Origin: Sepiola atlantica
Taxonomy: Eukaryota > Mollusca > Cephalopoda > Sepiida > Sepiolidae
Assembly (NCBI GenBank): GCA_963556195.1
Contig: OY744544.1
Location: 42,113,288 to 42,177,287 of the forward strand
Direction: 5' to 3'
Length of the DNA stretch: 64,000 nucleotides
Below the pieces are notes generated by a model that had not been told where the DNA came from, made no database searches, and worked only from the letters and a program-made list of their open reading frames with translations. The translations under genes were made by a program, and so were the position numbers. Shown piece by piece: positions 1 to 14,404 of this stretch; the stretch's first letter is position 1; the number at the start of each line of letters is the position of its first letter.

Positions 1-648
1 TTTCTAATGATCTAATAATGTTCTAAAATAGTCGTCTGGCAAGTAACATGGCTTTTTGCATTTGTATATTTCAGTAAAAGTCGGAACTTTATCTTACTAA
101 TAATCTAATAATGTTCTAAAAAAGTCGTCTGGCAAGAAACAGGGTCTTTTGTATTTGTATATTTCAGTAAAAGTCGGTACTTTATCTTTCTAATAATCTA
201 ATAATGTTCTAAAATAGTCGTCTGGCAAGTAACATGGCCTTTTGTATTTGTATATTTAAGTAAAAGTTCGAACTTTATCTTACTAATAATCTAATAATGT
301 TCTAAAATAGTCGTATGGCAAGTAACAGGGTATTTTGTATTTGTATATTCCAGTAAAAGTCGAAACTTTATCTTTCTAATAATCTAATAATGTTTTAAAA
401 TAATCGTCTGGCAAGTGACAGAGTATTTTGTATTTGTATATTTCAGTAAAAGTCGGAACTTGAGCTTTCTAATAATCTAATAATGTTCTAAAATAGTCGT
501 CTGGCAAGTAACATGGCCTTTTGCATTTATATATTTCAGTAAAGGTCCGTACTTGATCTTTCTAATAATCTAATAATGTTCTAAAATAATCGTCTGGCAA
601 GTAACAGGGTATTTTGTATTTGTATATTCCAGTAAAAGTCGACTTTAT
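1..648. repeat. 93-bp satellite, about 7 copies
   Basis: The motif TCTAATAATG recurs at 11, 104, 197, 290, 383, 476 and 569, so all six intervals are exactly 93 bp. The array runs off the left edge of the window and ends near 648 in a partial unit. Copies differ by scattered substitutions only. Each unit carries a conserved GTCGTCTGGCAAG block and a TTCAGTAAAAGTC block. No coding signal is seen. Confidence 0.95.
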
Positions 649-778
649 CGGAACTGCTTACGTCACGACAGTAAATCCATGGATACCTATTCCTAAAAGT
701 ACCAAAAGAAGCTCTTTTGTTTCGATTCTCAATTTTTTCTGCAACACCTTTCTTATTTGGGGAGCAGTAAAAGAACGA

Positions 779-1097
779 GCATAACGTTACAAGAATATAA
801 CGTTACAAGAACATAACGTTACAAGAATATAACGTTACAAGAATATAACGTTACGAGAATATAACGTTACAACAACATAACGTTACAAGAATATAACTTT
901 ACAAGAACATAACGTTACAAGAATATAACGTTACAAGAACATAACGTTACAAGAATATAACTTCACAAGAACATAACGTTACAAGAATATAACGTTACAA
1001 GAATATAAGGTTACAAGAACATAACGTTACAAGAATATAACGTTACAAGAATATAACATTACAAGAACATAACGTTTCAAGAATATAACGTTACAAA
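779..1097. repeat. 16-bp minisatellite, about 20 copies
   Basis: The unit is ATAACGTTACAAGAAT with a final T/C alternation. Every intact unit holds the 8-bp palindrome TAACGTTA. Substitutions occur but the 16-bp register is kept. The flanks are single copy within the window. Confidence 0.95.
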
Positions 1098-2620
1098 AAC
1101 GGAACTTTTTTTCAATTTTTTCGTCTTTTTTTTAAAATGACTTGATATCTATTAGATTGCCTACTTTCAGATTATCGCGAATACATCAGGAAAGAATATA
1201 TGATTTTTCGTTTCCGGCGTTATTCAAGCATATAGTAAAACGATCACCTAATGGAACCGGTTCTAATCTTTTGAAGTGAGGAATTTAAAAGTTATTTTCA
1301 TTTGTGCACCATTTTTTTTTGGCACCGAGTGTGCAAGGGTGGAAAACTTTAAAATGTGATCCGGATTGTAAATATTCACATCCGCGCATATTCCATATTA
1401 AAAACAGCGCACAAGTAGAATGAAATTAAAGATGCAATGAAAAAACGAAAAAAAAGGATAATTACAAAATTAATTTTTATTGTTAAAAAATTAAATTGAG
1501 GAATTATTTTCAACATAGAGCAATCGAGTCTATGATATTTGAATGTTTACACTGTTGTAGGCGACGATATTTGATTTTTTGTAGAGACATAAATGAATGT
1601 ACATAACATATATAAAACACCAATCACCGTAACAAAAAAAAAGCTTTTGCGACAAAAGTACAACCGAGATAGGAAATTGATATGTTGCGGTCTGTTTCAA
1701 TGAAACATACAGCACTCAGCTAGCTAAAGGCTGACTGGCTGCAGTTGCCGCGTTATTTCTTCAAGGGAAAACAATAGGTAAATGGTTCACAGAAGACGGA
1801 GACTACAGACATTAAAACTGTTTTGTTTTTTATTTATTATCATATGAAAACAGGTTTTAACCGGTTTTATATACTCGGTGTTGAGACCTAATTACTTTTT
1901 GTTTATTTTACTTCAGTAAGTTCTCAGTAATCAAGAACCCCTTCCTGGGACTAACATTTGATTTCGTTATGAGATACATAGATATCCGAGAGTACATTTA
2001 AAGTTCTCCTTACCACTCAAAGCTTGATTTGGTAAAGCAATGGAGAATATTGCGTCCTTTCTCCTCAATTGACCATATAACTGTTATATTTTATCTTTCT
2101 TGTGGTCTTAGTGATGTTACTTGAGGTAACAGCACAAGGAAACGATGCACCATTCCTCGTATGAGCCAGTGCGTAGCCATGCCGAGGGGATCTTATTTGA
2201 GTTTCGAATACTATATTATTTTGAATATTTCGTCAAAATTTACTTGTAGGACGAATTACTTACATGTCAGCGTATTCTGACAAACTCCTGCACACAGAGA
2301 CCGAAGAACCCGGGGATAGTGTCTAGTAGGTATTCAAACTCTCTGTGAAATGTGTGGAGCTGGAAATTCCCCCTACCAAGCTATGGGTAAACTGCCGATT
2401 TATGTTCAAACAATCGTATACAATGAATTGTTTTCAATAGGTATTGTGCAACAAATTGCATGAAGAATGAAGAGAAGGGGAAGTCATTTACTCGAAGCTG
2501 TGGCTTTCTGGAGGTTGAGAGTGTTTTCCTTGTTGTCTTCTTTTGTTTTGTTTTATTTTTTTCGTTGTTTCTTAGTTGAACCATAGTGGATGATCTCTTA
2601 AGGTAGAAGATTCCTTTAGT
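1098..2620. other. AT-rich DNA without a supported gene
   Basis: Only short open frames occur, none with recognisable domains, codon bias or splice context. A short segment near 2400-2445 (ACAATGAATTGTTTTCAATA) recurs with changes near 3575-3605, suggesting fragments of a dispersed repeat. Nothing else is seen. Confidence 0.6.
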
Positions 2621-2629
2621 TCAGGTACG

Positions 2630-2800
2630 CCGGGGAAATCTGTTAGAGTCGAACTCTGCGTCTTGGAAAATCAAATGTGGCCTGAGTGTGCCGTGGGGAT
2701 ATCCGGGGTCGAATCCTGGGTCGTAAGGCACCAAATGTGATACGATTGTGATACGAAGAGTCACTCAGTGTTGTATTCTGGGTAACTTGGCACCAAATGT
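2630..2800. repeat. Degenerate local repeat with GGCACCAAATGT motif
   Basis: Three diverged segments pair a TCGAATCCTGGGT-like block with a GGCACCAAATGT-like block (near 2650-2680, 2706-2740 and 2772-2802). The TCGAATCC block resembles a Pol III B box, but no A box is placed correctly. It could be an old SINE or LTR fragment. The identity is unknown. Confidence 0.4.
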
Positions 2801-2869
2801 TGTCGTATACGTTGCGACTTGTTGCTCTGCTAATCCCTTACGTCCACGCTGTGTTTAAAGATACGAAAA

Positions 2870-3010
<141 letters not shown>

Positions 3011-4225
3011 TAGTCGGGAACTTGAGTAAGTAGTCGGTCGGTAATTCCTCTCTGCTTTGATTCGAGAAAGCGTTGTTTCAATTCACGGAGAGGTCCCTTC
3101 GTTGTGCTGCGTCCAACAGGCTGTGTGCAAGCAAGCTGAAATAAATATTTACATTCAAGTCTTAAAATTTTTAGTCTTAAAAATATACTTTATTTTAATT
3201 TAAGTTACATTGTGGATCTATTTCTTCAGATATCGGATAGGCTTACAATCCGTGTTCTTTTCCATCTCGTAGTGATTTTCCATTTCAGAAATATCTCTCA
3301 TGCAAAAGATCCCCCATCCTACATCACATGACTAATCCTAATAACAATATGTGTTGCTTAATGTTTTTAAGAGTTGACATTTCAAAAACGACCTTCCAAC
3401 ACGAGCTTTGCTTTAACAACTCAAATCCCGTTAGGCGCAGGTGTGACCTTTTTCCCGGGCACAAGTTGACATCCCAAAGTATTTCCCCCAAGAACAAGTT
3501 TATATCCTAAAGTATTTCAAACAGAACTCAACTGTCAGTCGCCGGCTGACACCAATCATGGTGCCATATGTTCACATAATATTGTACAATGAATTATTTT
3601 CAATATATTTTTTGCTTCCGCATTAAATAATCTAAAAGGGTTGATGTATTGTAAAACAAACGAACCAACCTTCTAATTCCTCTTGTGAGTACTGTATTGG
3701 CGTAAGAGGAAAATCAAAAATATTATGTATGTATTCATCAACGTTTCGTCTTTATTTCAAGACTTCATCGGGAAGAAACGTCTTTCGTGAGAAATGGAGT
3801 ATGGTCACGAGAACGTATTAAACATGTGGTCCCAGCAATGGGCTTATTCGTCTATTGCATTTCTTCCTAACTTGGTCTCTACATTTTTTTAATGAAGTTC
3901 TTTTCCGTTCGCTTATGAAAGATGATTTTTTGTTTTTAATTAACGATCGCTTTTGTCGTTCGTCTGTCCAGTTTTCTTCGATTAAACTGAAAGCAAATTA
4001 AACTGTCAGATCCACCTGTGCCGCGCATGCGCTCACTTAATGGCTGTGCGTCGAATCGATTTCAGTTTTCCAGGACTATTGCATATTCTATTTATCTATC
4101 TATCTTATTATTTCTTTCTTTCAATATCTCTCAATGTCTCTATCTATATTTTTATTTTAATACAAGTGTACACCCTCCGTCAAAAATTACGAAAAGATGC
4201 TCCGTCAGTGTTCGCACTAATATTC
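3011..4225. other. No supported gene
   Basis: AT-rich DNA with a few short open frames (60 to 90 aa) lacking similarity or structure. No RNA gene or clear repeat was recognised beyond the short echo of 2400-2445. Confidence 0.5.
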
Positions 4226-4243
4226 ATATAAAATTACGAAACG

Positions 4244-4395
4244 GAAATCGCTCCAGACAAGACATGAAACCATTTGATATAAGGCACTAAAAAATAGTAC
4301 TTCCAGGTCAAAAAACTATCCAACGATAAGTGTTAGATTGATAGATTCCTACCCATAATACAGAAATTCTTCACCCTCATAGAATGTGAGGACTA
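4244..4395 (+). repeat. Dispersed repeat D1, copy 1
   Basis: This segment begins with AATCGCTCCAGACAAG and includes CCAACGATAAGTGTTAGA. The same order of blocks occurs on the minus strand at 23940-24112, as a fragment at 24950-24985 and on the plus strand at 40030-40262. Small open frames ending in GNRSRQ..MKP..R in two copies reflect shared DNA and not a gene. The class is unknown; it may be a non-autonomous mobile element. Confidence 0.7.
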
Positions 4396-4814
4396 AAGGA
4401 AAACATTATGTCTGTGATTTCATTTTTTAGATATAAATTATTGTTATCATTTCTGATGACCTAAAGAAAAAACACCCATCCTTTACTTTTTATTTAGAGT
4501 GGAGGATTTTTTTTCGAATTCATTTCAGACGGCGGGGATTGTATGACTTGCTATTTGTTTTGGAATGTAAGGCTTAATAATGCTTTTTTTATTTGTTTAG
4601 GATAGAATTGAACTATCGGGATTTGAAAAAAAACGCGAATCATTCCTGATAAAAAAACAACCTTCACTTTGCGTTTTATTTATTTCTTCCTTTGGTTTAT
4701 TGGGAGGTGAGGGGGACTAGACATTAAAAAAATGACGACAGATGTTAACAACATGTTAAAAATTCCTAGACGTTATCCGTTAAAAATGAAATTGAAAGAG
4801 AACAATTGCCGCTT
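4396..4814. other. AT-rich spacer, nothing recognised
   Basis: The sequence holds A and T homopolymer runs and no open frame with recognisable content. It separates repeat D1 from the GAAA array. Confidence 0.5.
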
Positions 4815-4889
4815 ACAGAAAGAAAGAAAGAAAGAAAGAAAGAAAAGAAAAGAACACGTCCCAAAGTTTAAAAAATAAAGAAAGAAAAA

Positions 4890-4921
<32 letters not shown>

Positions 4922-5150
4922 ACGAAAGAAAGAAAGAAAAAGAACACGTCCCAAAGTTTAAAAAAAGAAAGAAAGAAAAAAATAAAAAAAGAAAGAAAGA
5001 AAGAAAGAAAGAAAGAACGAAAGAAAGAAAGAAAAAGAACACGTCCCAAAGTTTAAAAAAAGAAAGAAAGAAAAAAATAAAAAAAGAAAAAAAGAAAGAA
5101 AGAAAGAAAGAAAGAACGAAAGAAAGAAAGAAAAAGAACACGTCCCAAAG
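4815..5150. repeat. (GAAA)n array with embedded minisatellite unit
   Basis: Blocks of GAAAG repeats are punctuated by GAACACGTCCCAAAGTTT starting at 4852, 4942, 5037 and 5136, giving a 90 to 99 bp compound unit. Long minus-strand frames rich in Phe, Leu and Ser are translations of the repeat. Confidence 0.95.
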
Positions 5151-6035
5151 TTTTTTTTAAAAAAAGAAGGATAGAAAATATAAACATCAGCATAGAAAGC
5201 AAAAAGAAAAGAAGGAAAGAAAACGTCTAATTAAGGAGATATTTTAAGTTCCTCCTTCGTTGAGCAGACTTTTTTTGTGACGGGACGGATATATATTTAT
5301 AAATAAATACACATTGAGTCTTTATTATAGAGTGAAGGATTGCTTCCGTCTATCTATTTATATTCTCTCTCACTCTATCTGTTTTTCGCGAGTACGTAAT
5401 GGTAAGAAAGAAATATTGAACAAGAAACCCACGGAACTTGCATTTGACCGAAACACTGGACTATTCAAAACATTTAAAAAAATAAATAAAAATTCTTATC
5501 AAGTAAAAACATTCTGTGTTATTTAATAATGTTTGCCTAAATAAAAATACTTTGCCTAAATACATGCAACACACAAACACGTACATGTAGAGCTGTATTT
5601 AATATTTTTTTTATTTATACTCACATTATTGGTCACATATGTGCATACATGTTTCAGTTGCCCTCCGCAATAGAGAGTAAACTTCTGACCGAAATAGACA
5701 TTCAAATGAGAGGTTGCGGACTTCTTTTATTCAGTATATTTCTCTGGATGGGATGGGTTCATAATTCAGCAGTCTAGCCTCGTATCAAATTACATTTTTA
5801 CCCAATCTAGCCTTCTTTTGGATTCTATTATTTGGTTTATCTAGCGTTTACAACCCAGTTTTTATTTCTTCATTTAAGATCTTTCTTACTATCAAACGGT
5901 CCGAGGAGGTCAGTTATTCCAAATCTGACCTATATATAAAAAAGCTCTACTTATATACATAAATGACCATGCTCACATATCTCTCTACATACATAGACAG
6001 AGATACCTACACCTCTACATATAAAACATACATAC
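5151..6035. other. No supported gene
   Basis: AT-rich sequence with short open frames only. Nothing resembling exons, RNA genes or known repeats was recognised. Confidence 0.5.
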
Positions 6036-6078
6036 ATGAACATGTATATATATACATACACATATATATATATATGTA

Positions 6079-6125
<47 letters not shown>

Positions 6126-6155
6126 CCGATCATCGAATTAGTTTACTATACACAC

Positions 6156-6239
<84 letters not shown>
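6036..6239. repeat. (TA)n microsatellites
   Basis: Two TA tracts (about 6060-6124 and 6160-6239) are separated by a short unique segment. The second directly abuts the foldback element at 6240. Confidence 0.97.

Positions 6240-6917
<678 letters not shown>

Positions 6918-6992
<75 letters not shown>
6918..6992. repeat. (TA)n microsatellite
   Basis: A pure TA tract abuts foldback 2. It is the third TA tract interleaved with these elements. Confidence 0.97.
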
Positions 6993-6996
<4 letters not shown>

Positions 6997-7084
6997 ACTG
7001 CCACTCACGTATATACACAATGATCTTTGTGGAAACAAATGGATCTTCCGGCATTTGACAATCTTTATTATTGTGATTTCACCT

Positions 7085-7211
7085 ATCTTAGCAGCAGACA
7101 AATTGTCTAAGGGTTATAAGCGCCGCCTGTTTTCTACACGGTCGAGTTTCGAGCCCGGTTTGAGACAGTTGTTGTCTAGCTACACTGAAGAGCTGCGAAA
7201 CCGTCTTCTGT

Positions 7212-7270
<59 letters not shown>
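7085..7270 (+). repeat. SINE-like repeat K with (TA)n tail, copy 1
   Basis: The segment 7085-7212 shares with 49735-49864 the ordered blocks AGCGCCG, CGAG..TTCGA.CCCGG, CTGA.GAGCTG.GAAAC and TCTG..TGTGGAT, after which both copies turn into a TA tract. The GTTTCGAGCCCGG block resembles a Pol III B box. The class is inferred; a tRNA-related SINE whose tail is (TA)n is the simplest reading. Confidence 0.65.
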
Positions 7271-7272
<2 letters not shown>

Positions 7273-7340
7273 CAGCCTAGTTTTATTAAGACAAACGTTA
7301 TTGGGCAACACTTAATAAGTCTCTTTTACTTTCATTTTTT

Positions 7341-7894
7341 TCGATTTTTCTGATGGGCCATCGAGTATTCTTGCCGAATTGTTGTATATAGGATCCGTAG
7401 GTTTTATGTTCCATTCTTTTCAAGTACTTTCGATTGATTCATTCAATCATCTTCGGTCGGGTAATTCATCTGGTGTGTTCGTGTCTACGGAGTTCGTCGA
7501 ACAGCGCGCTAATATATAGCTTTTTACATAAACGCATTGGTAATGAGATGCCGAACATTTTAAAATGTCTAGCCGAATAATTGACTTTTACAAACCATTA
7601 GCTGTAAAAAAAATAAGAAATGTTATCCTTTTAATTTGTTTTCTAATTTTTAATTTTTCACGCGCTTCGCTCGTGACCACGTCACACGTTTTGACATCTT
7701 CTCACCCATACGTTCATTTAAAAAGCTATATGTTACCGCACTGTTCGACGAACCCCCGCAGATATAAACACACCAAATTAATTCCCCGCCCGAAGATGAT
7801 TGAATGAATCAATCGAAAAGAATGGAATATAAAACTTACAGATCCTACATACAACAATTTGACAAGAGTACTTGATGGACCATCCGAAAAATAT
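7341..7894. mobile_element. Long-TIR non-autonomous element
   Basis: The left arm (about 7341-7526) and right arm (about 7719-7894) are imperfect reverse complements over roughly 180 bp. Shared blocks include GATTGATTCATTCAATCATC, GTTCGTCGAACAG and ATATAGCTTTTT. The right arm lacks a CAAGTACTTT segment present in the left. The spacer (about 190 bp) has an 80-aa frame but no transposase motifs. No clear target-site duplication was found. Confidence 0.8.
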
Positions 7895-8934
7895 TTAGAT
7901 CCCTTACGCCTAGCAGCTGTCTTCCAAGATTCATAATGATCAGTTAATTAGTTTAGAAGTTAATCCTGTTCATACAAATATATAAACATATACACATAAC
8001 AAACTTTATATGAACAGTGATTGTCTGTTATTGTATTTTTACTATATTAATATATATTTTTTAAATCTCGAACAAAAACTAAATACAACCTAAGTTTATT
8101 TCTACCCCATTACTATTTCAAGTTAGACCGCAATAATATCGAAGAATATTAAAATTAATTTCCTAGAATGGCGGTCATTTAAGGAATTTATTTGGCTTTA
8201 AGAGCGCCTTTCCATCACCTCTATTCGTGGAAAACGTATTGAGGCTGGTCTCGGCTTTCCAAGCCAGCAGGGCATCCGATGAAATTCCCTGATACTTCAT
8301 ATTAGTTTCGAAAAAGGACCATTTATTAATTAACTATTATGTTTTTTTGTTTTTGTATTGAATAAATATTGAGCTTTATTTCTAAATTTGAAAATAAACT
8401 AAAAATAAAAAGTATATTATCTCCCTTGAAAAAAAAAATTTAAAATACAAAATAATGTGTGAATGTTCACATATGCAAACTATCAGGGCCAATATCGGCC
8501 TATACTATCGCAGATGCACCTCCCACGGAAAATTTGATACATTTCCTGCCACAAATGTGGGGAACGGATGAAATGGCGTAGGGGGTCCACAAAGAACAAG
8601 AGGCAAGTGTCCGGCAAGGATTTGTTTATTAGCCATGCTACATTAGCTAGTGATTCCGATGACCGAATAAATAATGGTCATCTGTGATATTCGCTATAGA
8701 TTTGTTTGTCATTGATATCGGGCATTTCTTCGTGGTTAGATTTTCTGTTCGCTTTCAATACATACGCGAGTATCAGTGCTTTACACTTAAACCAATCATG
8801 TCTTCCTTGGAAAGGAAAATAAACAGTGTCGAATATTAGAGAAGCGCGAGGTGGGGATTACCATAGCATATAATCGGATAGAAACATCGGTTATTTTATT
8901 TAGGAAACCATTCGATTGTCCAGTAAATTATGTC
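7895..8934. other. No supported gene
   Basis: AT-rich DNA with a slightly more GC-balanced stretch near 8200-8660. No reading frame, RNA gene or repeat partner was recognised in the window. Confidence 0.5.
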
Positions 8935-9130
8935 GTTTTTTAGATGCGTTTGAGACCGTCCGTCCGTCCGTATGTTTGTCTGTCGTGCTATAGTTTGAAA
9001 TAGCATTTGTATCGCTCAGCGCACAAATTGAACAGCCGGGGCATCGTTTAGATACGTCCAAGCAAGTTTATAAGAGGCTCAGTCGGTCAGTCACAATTAA
9101 GTTTGAAATAGCATATTCTCCTACGCAAGA
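8935..9130 (+). repeat. Module M (GTCTGTCACGCTTAA), copy near 9 kb
   Basis: Two units contain TTTGAAATAGCAT preceded by GTCTGTCG or GGTCAGTCAC blocks, with AGATGCGTTTG and ATAAGAGGCTCAGTC between. Related units occur at 36945, 38160, 40455, 44860, 45905, 49110 and 50970. The region is followed by repeat R. Confidence 0.6.
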
Positions 9131-9214
9131 ATCTGTAATCTCGTTCTACCTACGTGCGATATTTAGGACGAGATCTTAGATCTATAGATACCGTAAAAGT
9201 AAGAGCGGCAGTCA

Positions 9215-9460
9215 AACAACATATAGCGAGAGAGGGTGAGAGTAATTAAAAGATAGTAAGAGATGATTCAATTGATGAGTTACATACAAACTGCGATTTA
9301 TTAGAACAGTCAACATGGAAGTGTTTTCTTTTTCAAGGATAACTTAGTCCAAAAATTGAGGCATATTTTTGCATTTATTTTGTGTGATTAAAATATATAG
9401 GAAAAAAATTAGAGAAAAACGTAGATTTACTCATCTTTAGTATAATGATATATAATGTCG
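9215..9460 (+). repeat. Dispersed repeat R, copy 1
   Basis: Shared blocks GAGAGAGGGTGAGA, AACATGGAAGT and TGTGTGATTAAAATATATAG recur at 26385-26640 and, on the other strand, at 45365-45560. A partial copy lies at 23555-23635. The class is unknown. Confidence 0.7.
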
Positions 9461-9754
9461 TAAGTTTTTTTTAGTTGAAAGCCACGAAAAAAATGAAAAA
9501 GGCGGACGACACTAAGCATGCGAAGGGTTAGGGTTAAAAAAGATTTTCACCCCTCAAAAAAAATAAAGTGGAAAAACTTCCTCAAAAAAGTAAACAAAAT
9601 AAATCGTAGACTGCTTCGGGCATTTCTGGGACTGACTTGGGATTCAACATTCCATCTGTTGAACAAAATACCACGGGGCCACTTCCCAATTGGCTACAAC
9701 ATGGTCGTCTTCAAGTCTAATGTTAACAAATCTATTATGAGCCGTTATCTTGGA
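9461..9754. other. No supported gene
   Basis: A 79-aa frame at 9518-9757 is basic and of low complexity at its start, without domain evidence. A short GGGTTAGGGTT stretch sits near 9524. Nothing else is seen. Confidence 0.4.
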
Positions 9755-9885
9755 TAGTCAAATCTAACGATTCCACCCACCGTTTCCAATCCTCTCATGG
9801 TGTTGTTCATCGCCTAACCGACGATCTCTTTGACCCTTATCCTGGAGTGGCCTCCAGACATTGATAAACGGTGATCCATTAGTAA
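9755..9885 (+). repeat. Dispersed repeat F, copy 1
   Basis: The blocks GTTGTTCATCGCC, TATCCT.GAGTGGC and TTGATAA.CGGTGA, ending in a TTAGTA A-rich tail, recur in the same order at 40350-40455. Confidence 0.65.
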
Positions 9886-10269
9886 AAAAAAAACTTGCTC
9901 TTTATCGAAATGCACTGTAATTCTAAATATATAGGAGTATTAAAGTAATGTGACATGGTGGATATAATACAGCATGATACGTGTCTTGGGTTGGCGAAGA
10001 CTGTCGGCGCCCATAGATCTCCATGGCGTCCGACTGCTTTGAACCGTTTCGTCGTACCTAATTTCACTCGCAAGGATTGGGTCGACAAGTTGCATATGAT
10101 ATTCAGATAGCTGCCAAAGGTGCCGTGAGCAAGAATAGACCCCGTGACTGTCTGTTTAGAACATAATCACATAACCTCTTGACCACACTGGATTACAGAC
10201 ACAAAAATAAACCTATTTGAAAAATAATAAGGCACTTTCTCATGGTGATGTGATTATAAACACGTTCAT

Positions 10270-10273
<4 letters not shown>
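9886..10273. other. No supported gene
   Basis: Mixed-composition DNA with a 69-aa minus-strand frame and no recognisable content. Confidence 0.4.

Positions 10274-10325
<52 letters not shown>
10274..10325. repeat. (GATA)n microsatellite
   Basis: About 13 uninterrupted GATA units. Confidence 0.97.
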
Positions 10326-10532
10326 GTGCGGAGAATAAGTATGTCATTCTCTACAGATTTTCTGAGTTTGACATCTGACAAAAATAGAAACGGTCTATAA
10401 TTTACAATTTCCATTGTAAGTCCGTCTTGAAAGTGAATACTAAAAGTATTCTAGAAAACACATTGTATTAATCTTTGAACATTCATTTTTTTTATTGAAA
10501 TAATAACTATTTTATCCCATAGAAAACATAGC

Positions 10533-10990
10533 TCAGTACTTGGTGAAGAACCCCTTGTTGACAAGCACAACAGTCAGATATTTCATGTAGTTGGTTACCA
10601 AATCTTACAGATCCTAGGACGGATTTTGGTTCACCCCTGCCTTGCAGATCCTCCTTAAATCCTTAAGGGTCGTAGGTTGTCGTTCGACAACTCGAAGCTT
10701 CAGCTTCCTCCATAACGTATTACGGTCTTGGGAATGACTCGGCCACTCAATTACCTTAATATGCTTCTTCTTAGGTCACTCCTTTGTTATTTTGGGTCAT
10801 TACCATGCTGGAACACCCAACCACGACCCATCTTCAGTGTCCAGACGGAGTCAAGAAGGTGTTCACTTAAGATTTCTCTGTACCTGACCACATCCATATT
10901 TGTTTTGGCTCAGTGGAGTCGTCCTGTCCCCTGAGCGGATAAACAGCCCCAAAACATTTGCCAGCATCATGCTTAATAGTTGGTATGGAT
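10533..10990 (-). pseudogene. Tc1-type transposase remnant (C-terminal half)
   Basis: Read on the minus strand in shifting frames, this gives the typical Tc1 catalytic-domain order: a WGCF motif at the upstream end, [13 protein letters not shown] (second catalytic Asp region), [23 protein letters not shown] and a terminal KGFFTKY followed by TGA at 10533. Tc1 transposases excise and insert elements at TA sites using a DDE triad. The ORF is interrupted by stops and frameshifts, the DNA-binding N-terminal half is missing and no terminal repeats were located. It is inactive. Assignment rests on family knowledge and is strong for the family, weaker for the exact lineage. Confidence 0.85.
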
Positions 10991-11111
10991 ATCTTTCATT
11001 ATCAGGGAGGATCTAGCCTGAAAATTATATACCGTTCCTAATTTTTTAAGGTGGCATAAATCAGAAAATCAGCAGAGGATGAAATACTTAATCCCCCCCT
11101 CCGTCTCCCCG

Positions 11112-11190
<79 letters not shown>
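11112..11190. repeat. (GATA)n microsatellite
   Basis: About 19 GATA units, preceded by a C-rich TCCCCCCCTCCGTC stretch. Confidence 0.97.
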
Positions 11191-11450
11191 TATAATCAAG
11201 GGAGACGCGAGGGCGCTTTATCCCTTAATAGACTTCAAGAATGGCCTATGCATTTTTTGATCAATCATAACTTAAAAACCAATAAACCAAATTAGTTAAA
11301 ACTTTGCACAAAACTTTTATTTGATAGGTTCTATAAGTGTGTAGAATTTCAGCATCATTAGTCAAGGCAACCCAGAGATCCAGAAAGTTCAATCATGAAA
11401 TCATGTTATCCGTGTGTACGTACGTGCGTACGTACGTACGTACGTATGTG
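11191..11450. repeat. Unique stretch ending in (ACGT)n
   Basis: AT-rich DNA without a gene ends at 11415-11450 in a run of ACGT units, which is both alternating purine-pyrimidine and self-complementary. Confidence 0.7.
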
Positions 11451-11633
11451 CCACCCTGTATCTCATCAACTATTTGATGGAGTCAGCTGATTTTAGGCAG
11501 AGATATGGGTTCTAGGGTCTAGTTGATGGCATTTTAATTTCAGTTTACCATATACCTTAGTTTTCCAGAAAATTCCAAAAAACCTTTAAAATGACCATTG
11601 TATTGAGGCATAGCCTTTACAAAAGTAGTGACA

Positions 11634-12026
11634 TTCCATGATAAATGCCAGTATACTAAAATCATATGCCCTTAATAGGGTTAAGATGAAAATTCATATA
11701 CACTAAATGTACAAAAGCAAAGAAATTCCCAAATGTTTACACTTTTATTGTCATTAAGGGTATGCGAGCACAACAGGGCTATGTATTTTACTGGTAGGAA
11801 TTTTTCTTCAGCGCACCTCACACACTTCATCCACTCATGCATAGAGATGTATACTTTAGTGATGTGATAATGAAATGGTTTGGTTGATATGTAGTCATAC
11901 CCTTAATGACAATAAAAGTGTAAAAATTTGGGAATTTCCTTGCTTTTGTACATTTAGTGTATATGAATTTTCATCTTAACCCTATTAAGGGCATATGATT
12001 TCAGTATACTGGCATTTCTCATGGAA
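11634..12026. mobile_element. Palindromic MITE with 131-bp arms
   Basis: Arms 11634-11764 and 11896-12026 are reverse complements with about four mismatches seen in 131 bp. The termini are TTCCATGA and TCATGGAA. The 131-bp spacer encodes nothing. Arm identity near 97 percent suggests a fairly young copy or recent conversion. The flanking bases do not show a clear target-site duplication, so the superfamily is open. Confidence 0.88.
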
Positions 12027-12064
12027 TAAAGATAGATGTTTTAAAACTTTATTTCACTCTAAAC

Positions 12065-12320
12065 GAGGCATATTACCACTGAAGGGTAAGATTGTGTGAT
12101 TAGGGGCCAGTAGTAGAGTGTTGTACAGCAAGATGTTTGTTCACGTTTAATGGAAGAGGTGGAATTTTGCTGCTAGTTGGGTTGGTCGGGGTATTTACGT
12201 TTGGGGGGATACAAGTGCAGTAAGTTCATCGGAGCACATTCCGTGGAAGTACTTGTAAAACAAGCACAGGGATGCAACATTGCGATGATGGAACAAGGGC
12301 TCCCGCTTGGGTAGATAGTA
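12065..12320 (+). repeat. Dispersed repeat G, copy 1
   Basis: Blocks ATTAGGGGC, GTTGGTCGG, GTGCAG.AAGTT, TTACTTGTAAAAC and GGGATGCAACATTGCG occur in the same order at 25475-25870. The class is unknown. Confidence 0.75.
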
Positions 12321-12735
12321 TTATATAGTACAGATAGATGAATAGTACAGATAGATATATAGCAGACAAACAGACAGATGTATATGTAGAGCGATGTGTG
12401 ACTTTTCAATCTACCTTATTCACGTAACCGCGTGCTACACACAGCGGCATATCAACATTAATCGTCGATAACATCAAAACGAATTTCAACTTGACTGCGA
12501 TAAATATGGCTCAATCAAGGAGGATTAAACGAAAAAAGAAGAGGAAAAAAAAGAAATATGCTTATATTTTTGACAAGGGTGTATATCACCGAAAGTACTC
12601 AAGTTTTTAAAGTAAATAAATAATTTATTTTAAAAAACATAAATAAATTGCGTTGTCCATGTTTTCAAAATATTTTTTTCAAAATATTCTCCTTATTATT
12701 GCCATTTCACCAACGCTTCCATGTGTGACTTTTCA

Positions 12736-14404
<1,669 letters not shown>

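Noticed and set aside
4773..5141. 122-aa Phe/Leu/Ser-rich minus frame resembling a membrane protein
   Set aside because: It is a translation of the GAAA array.
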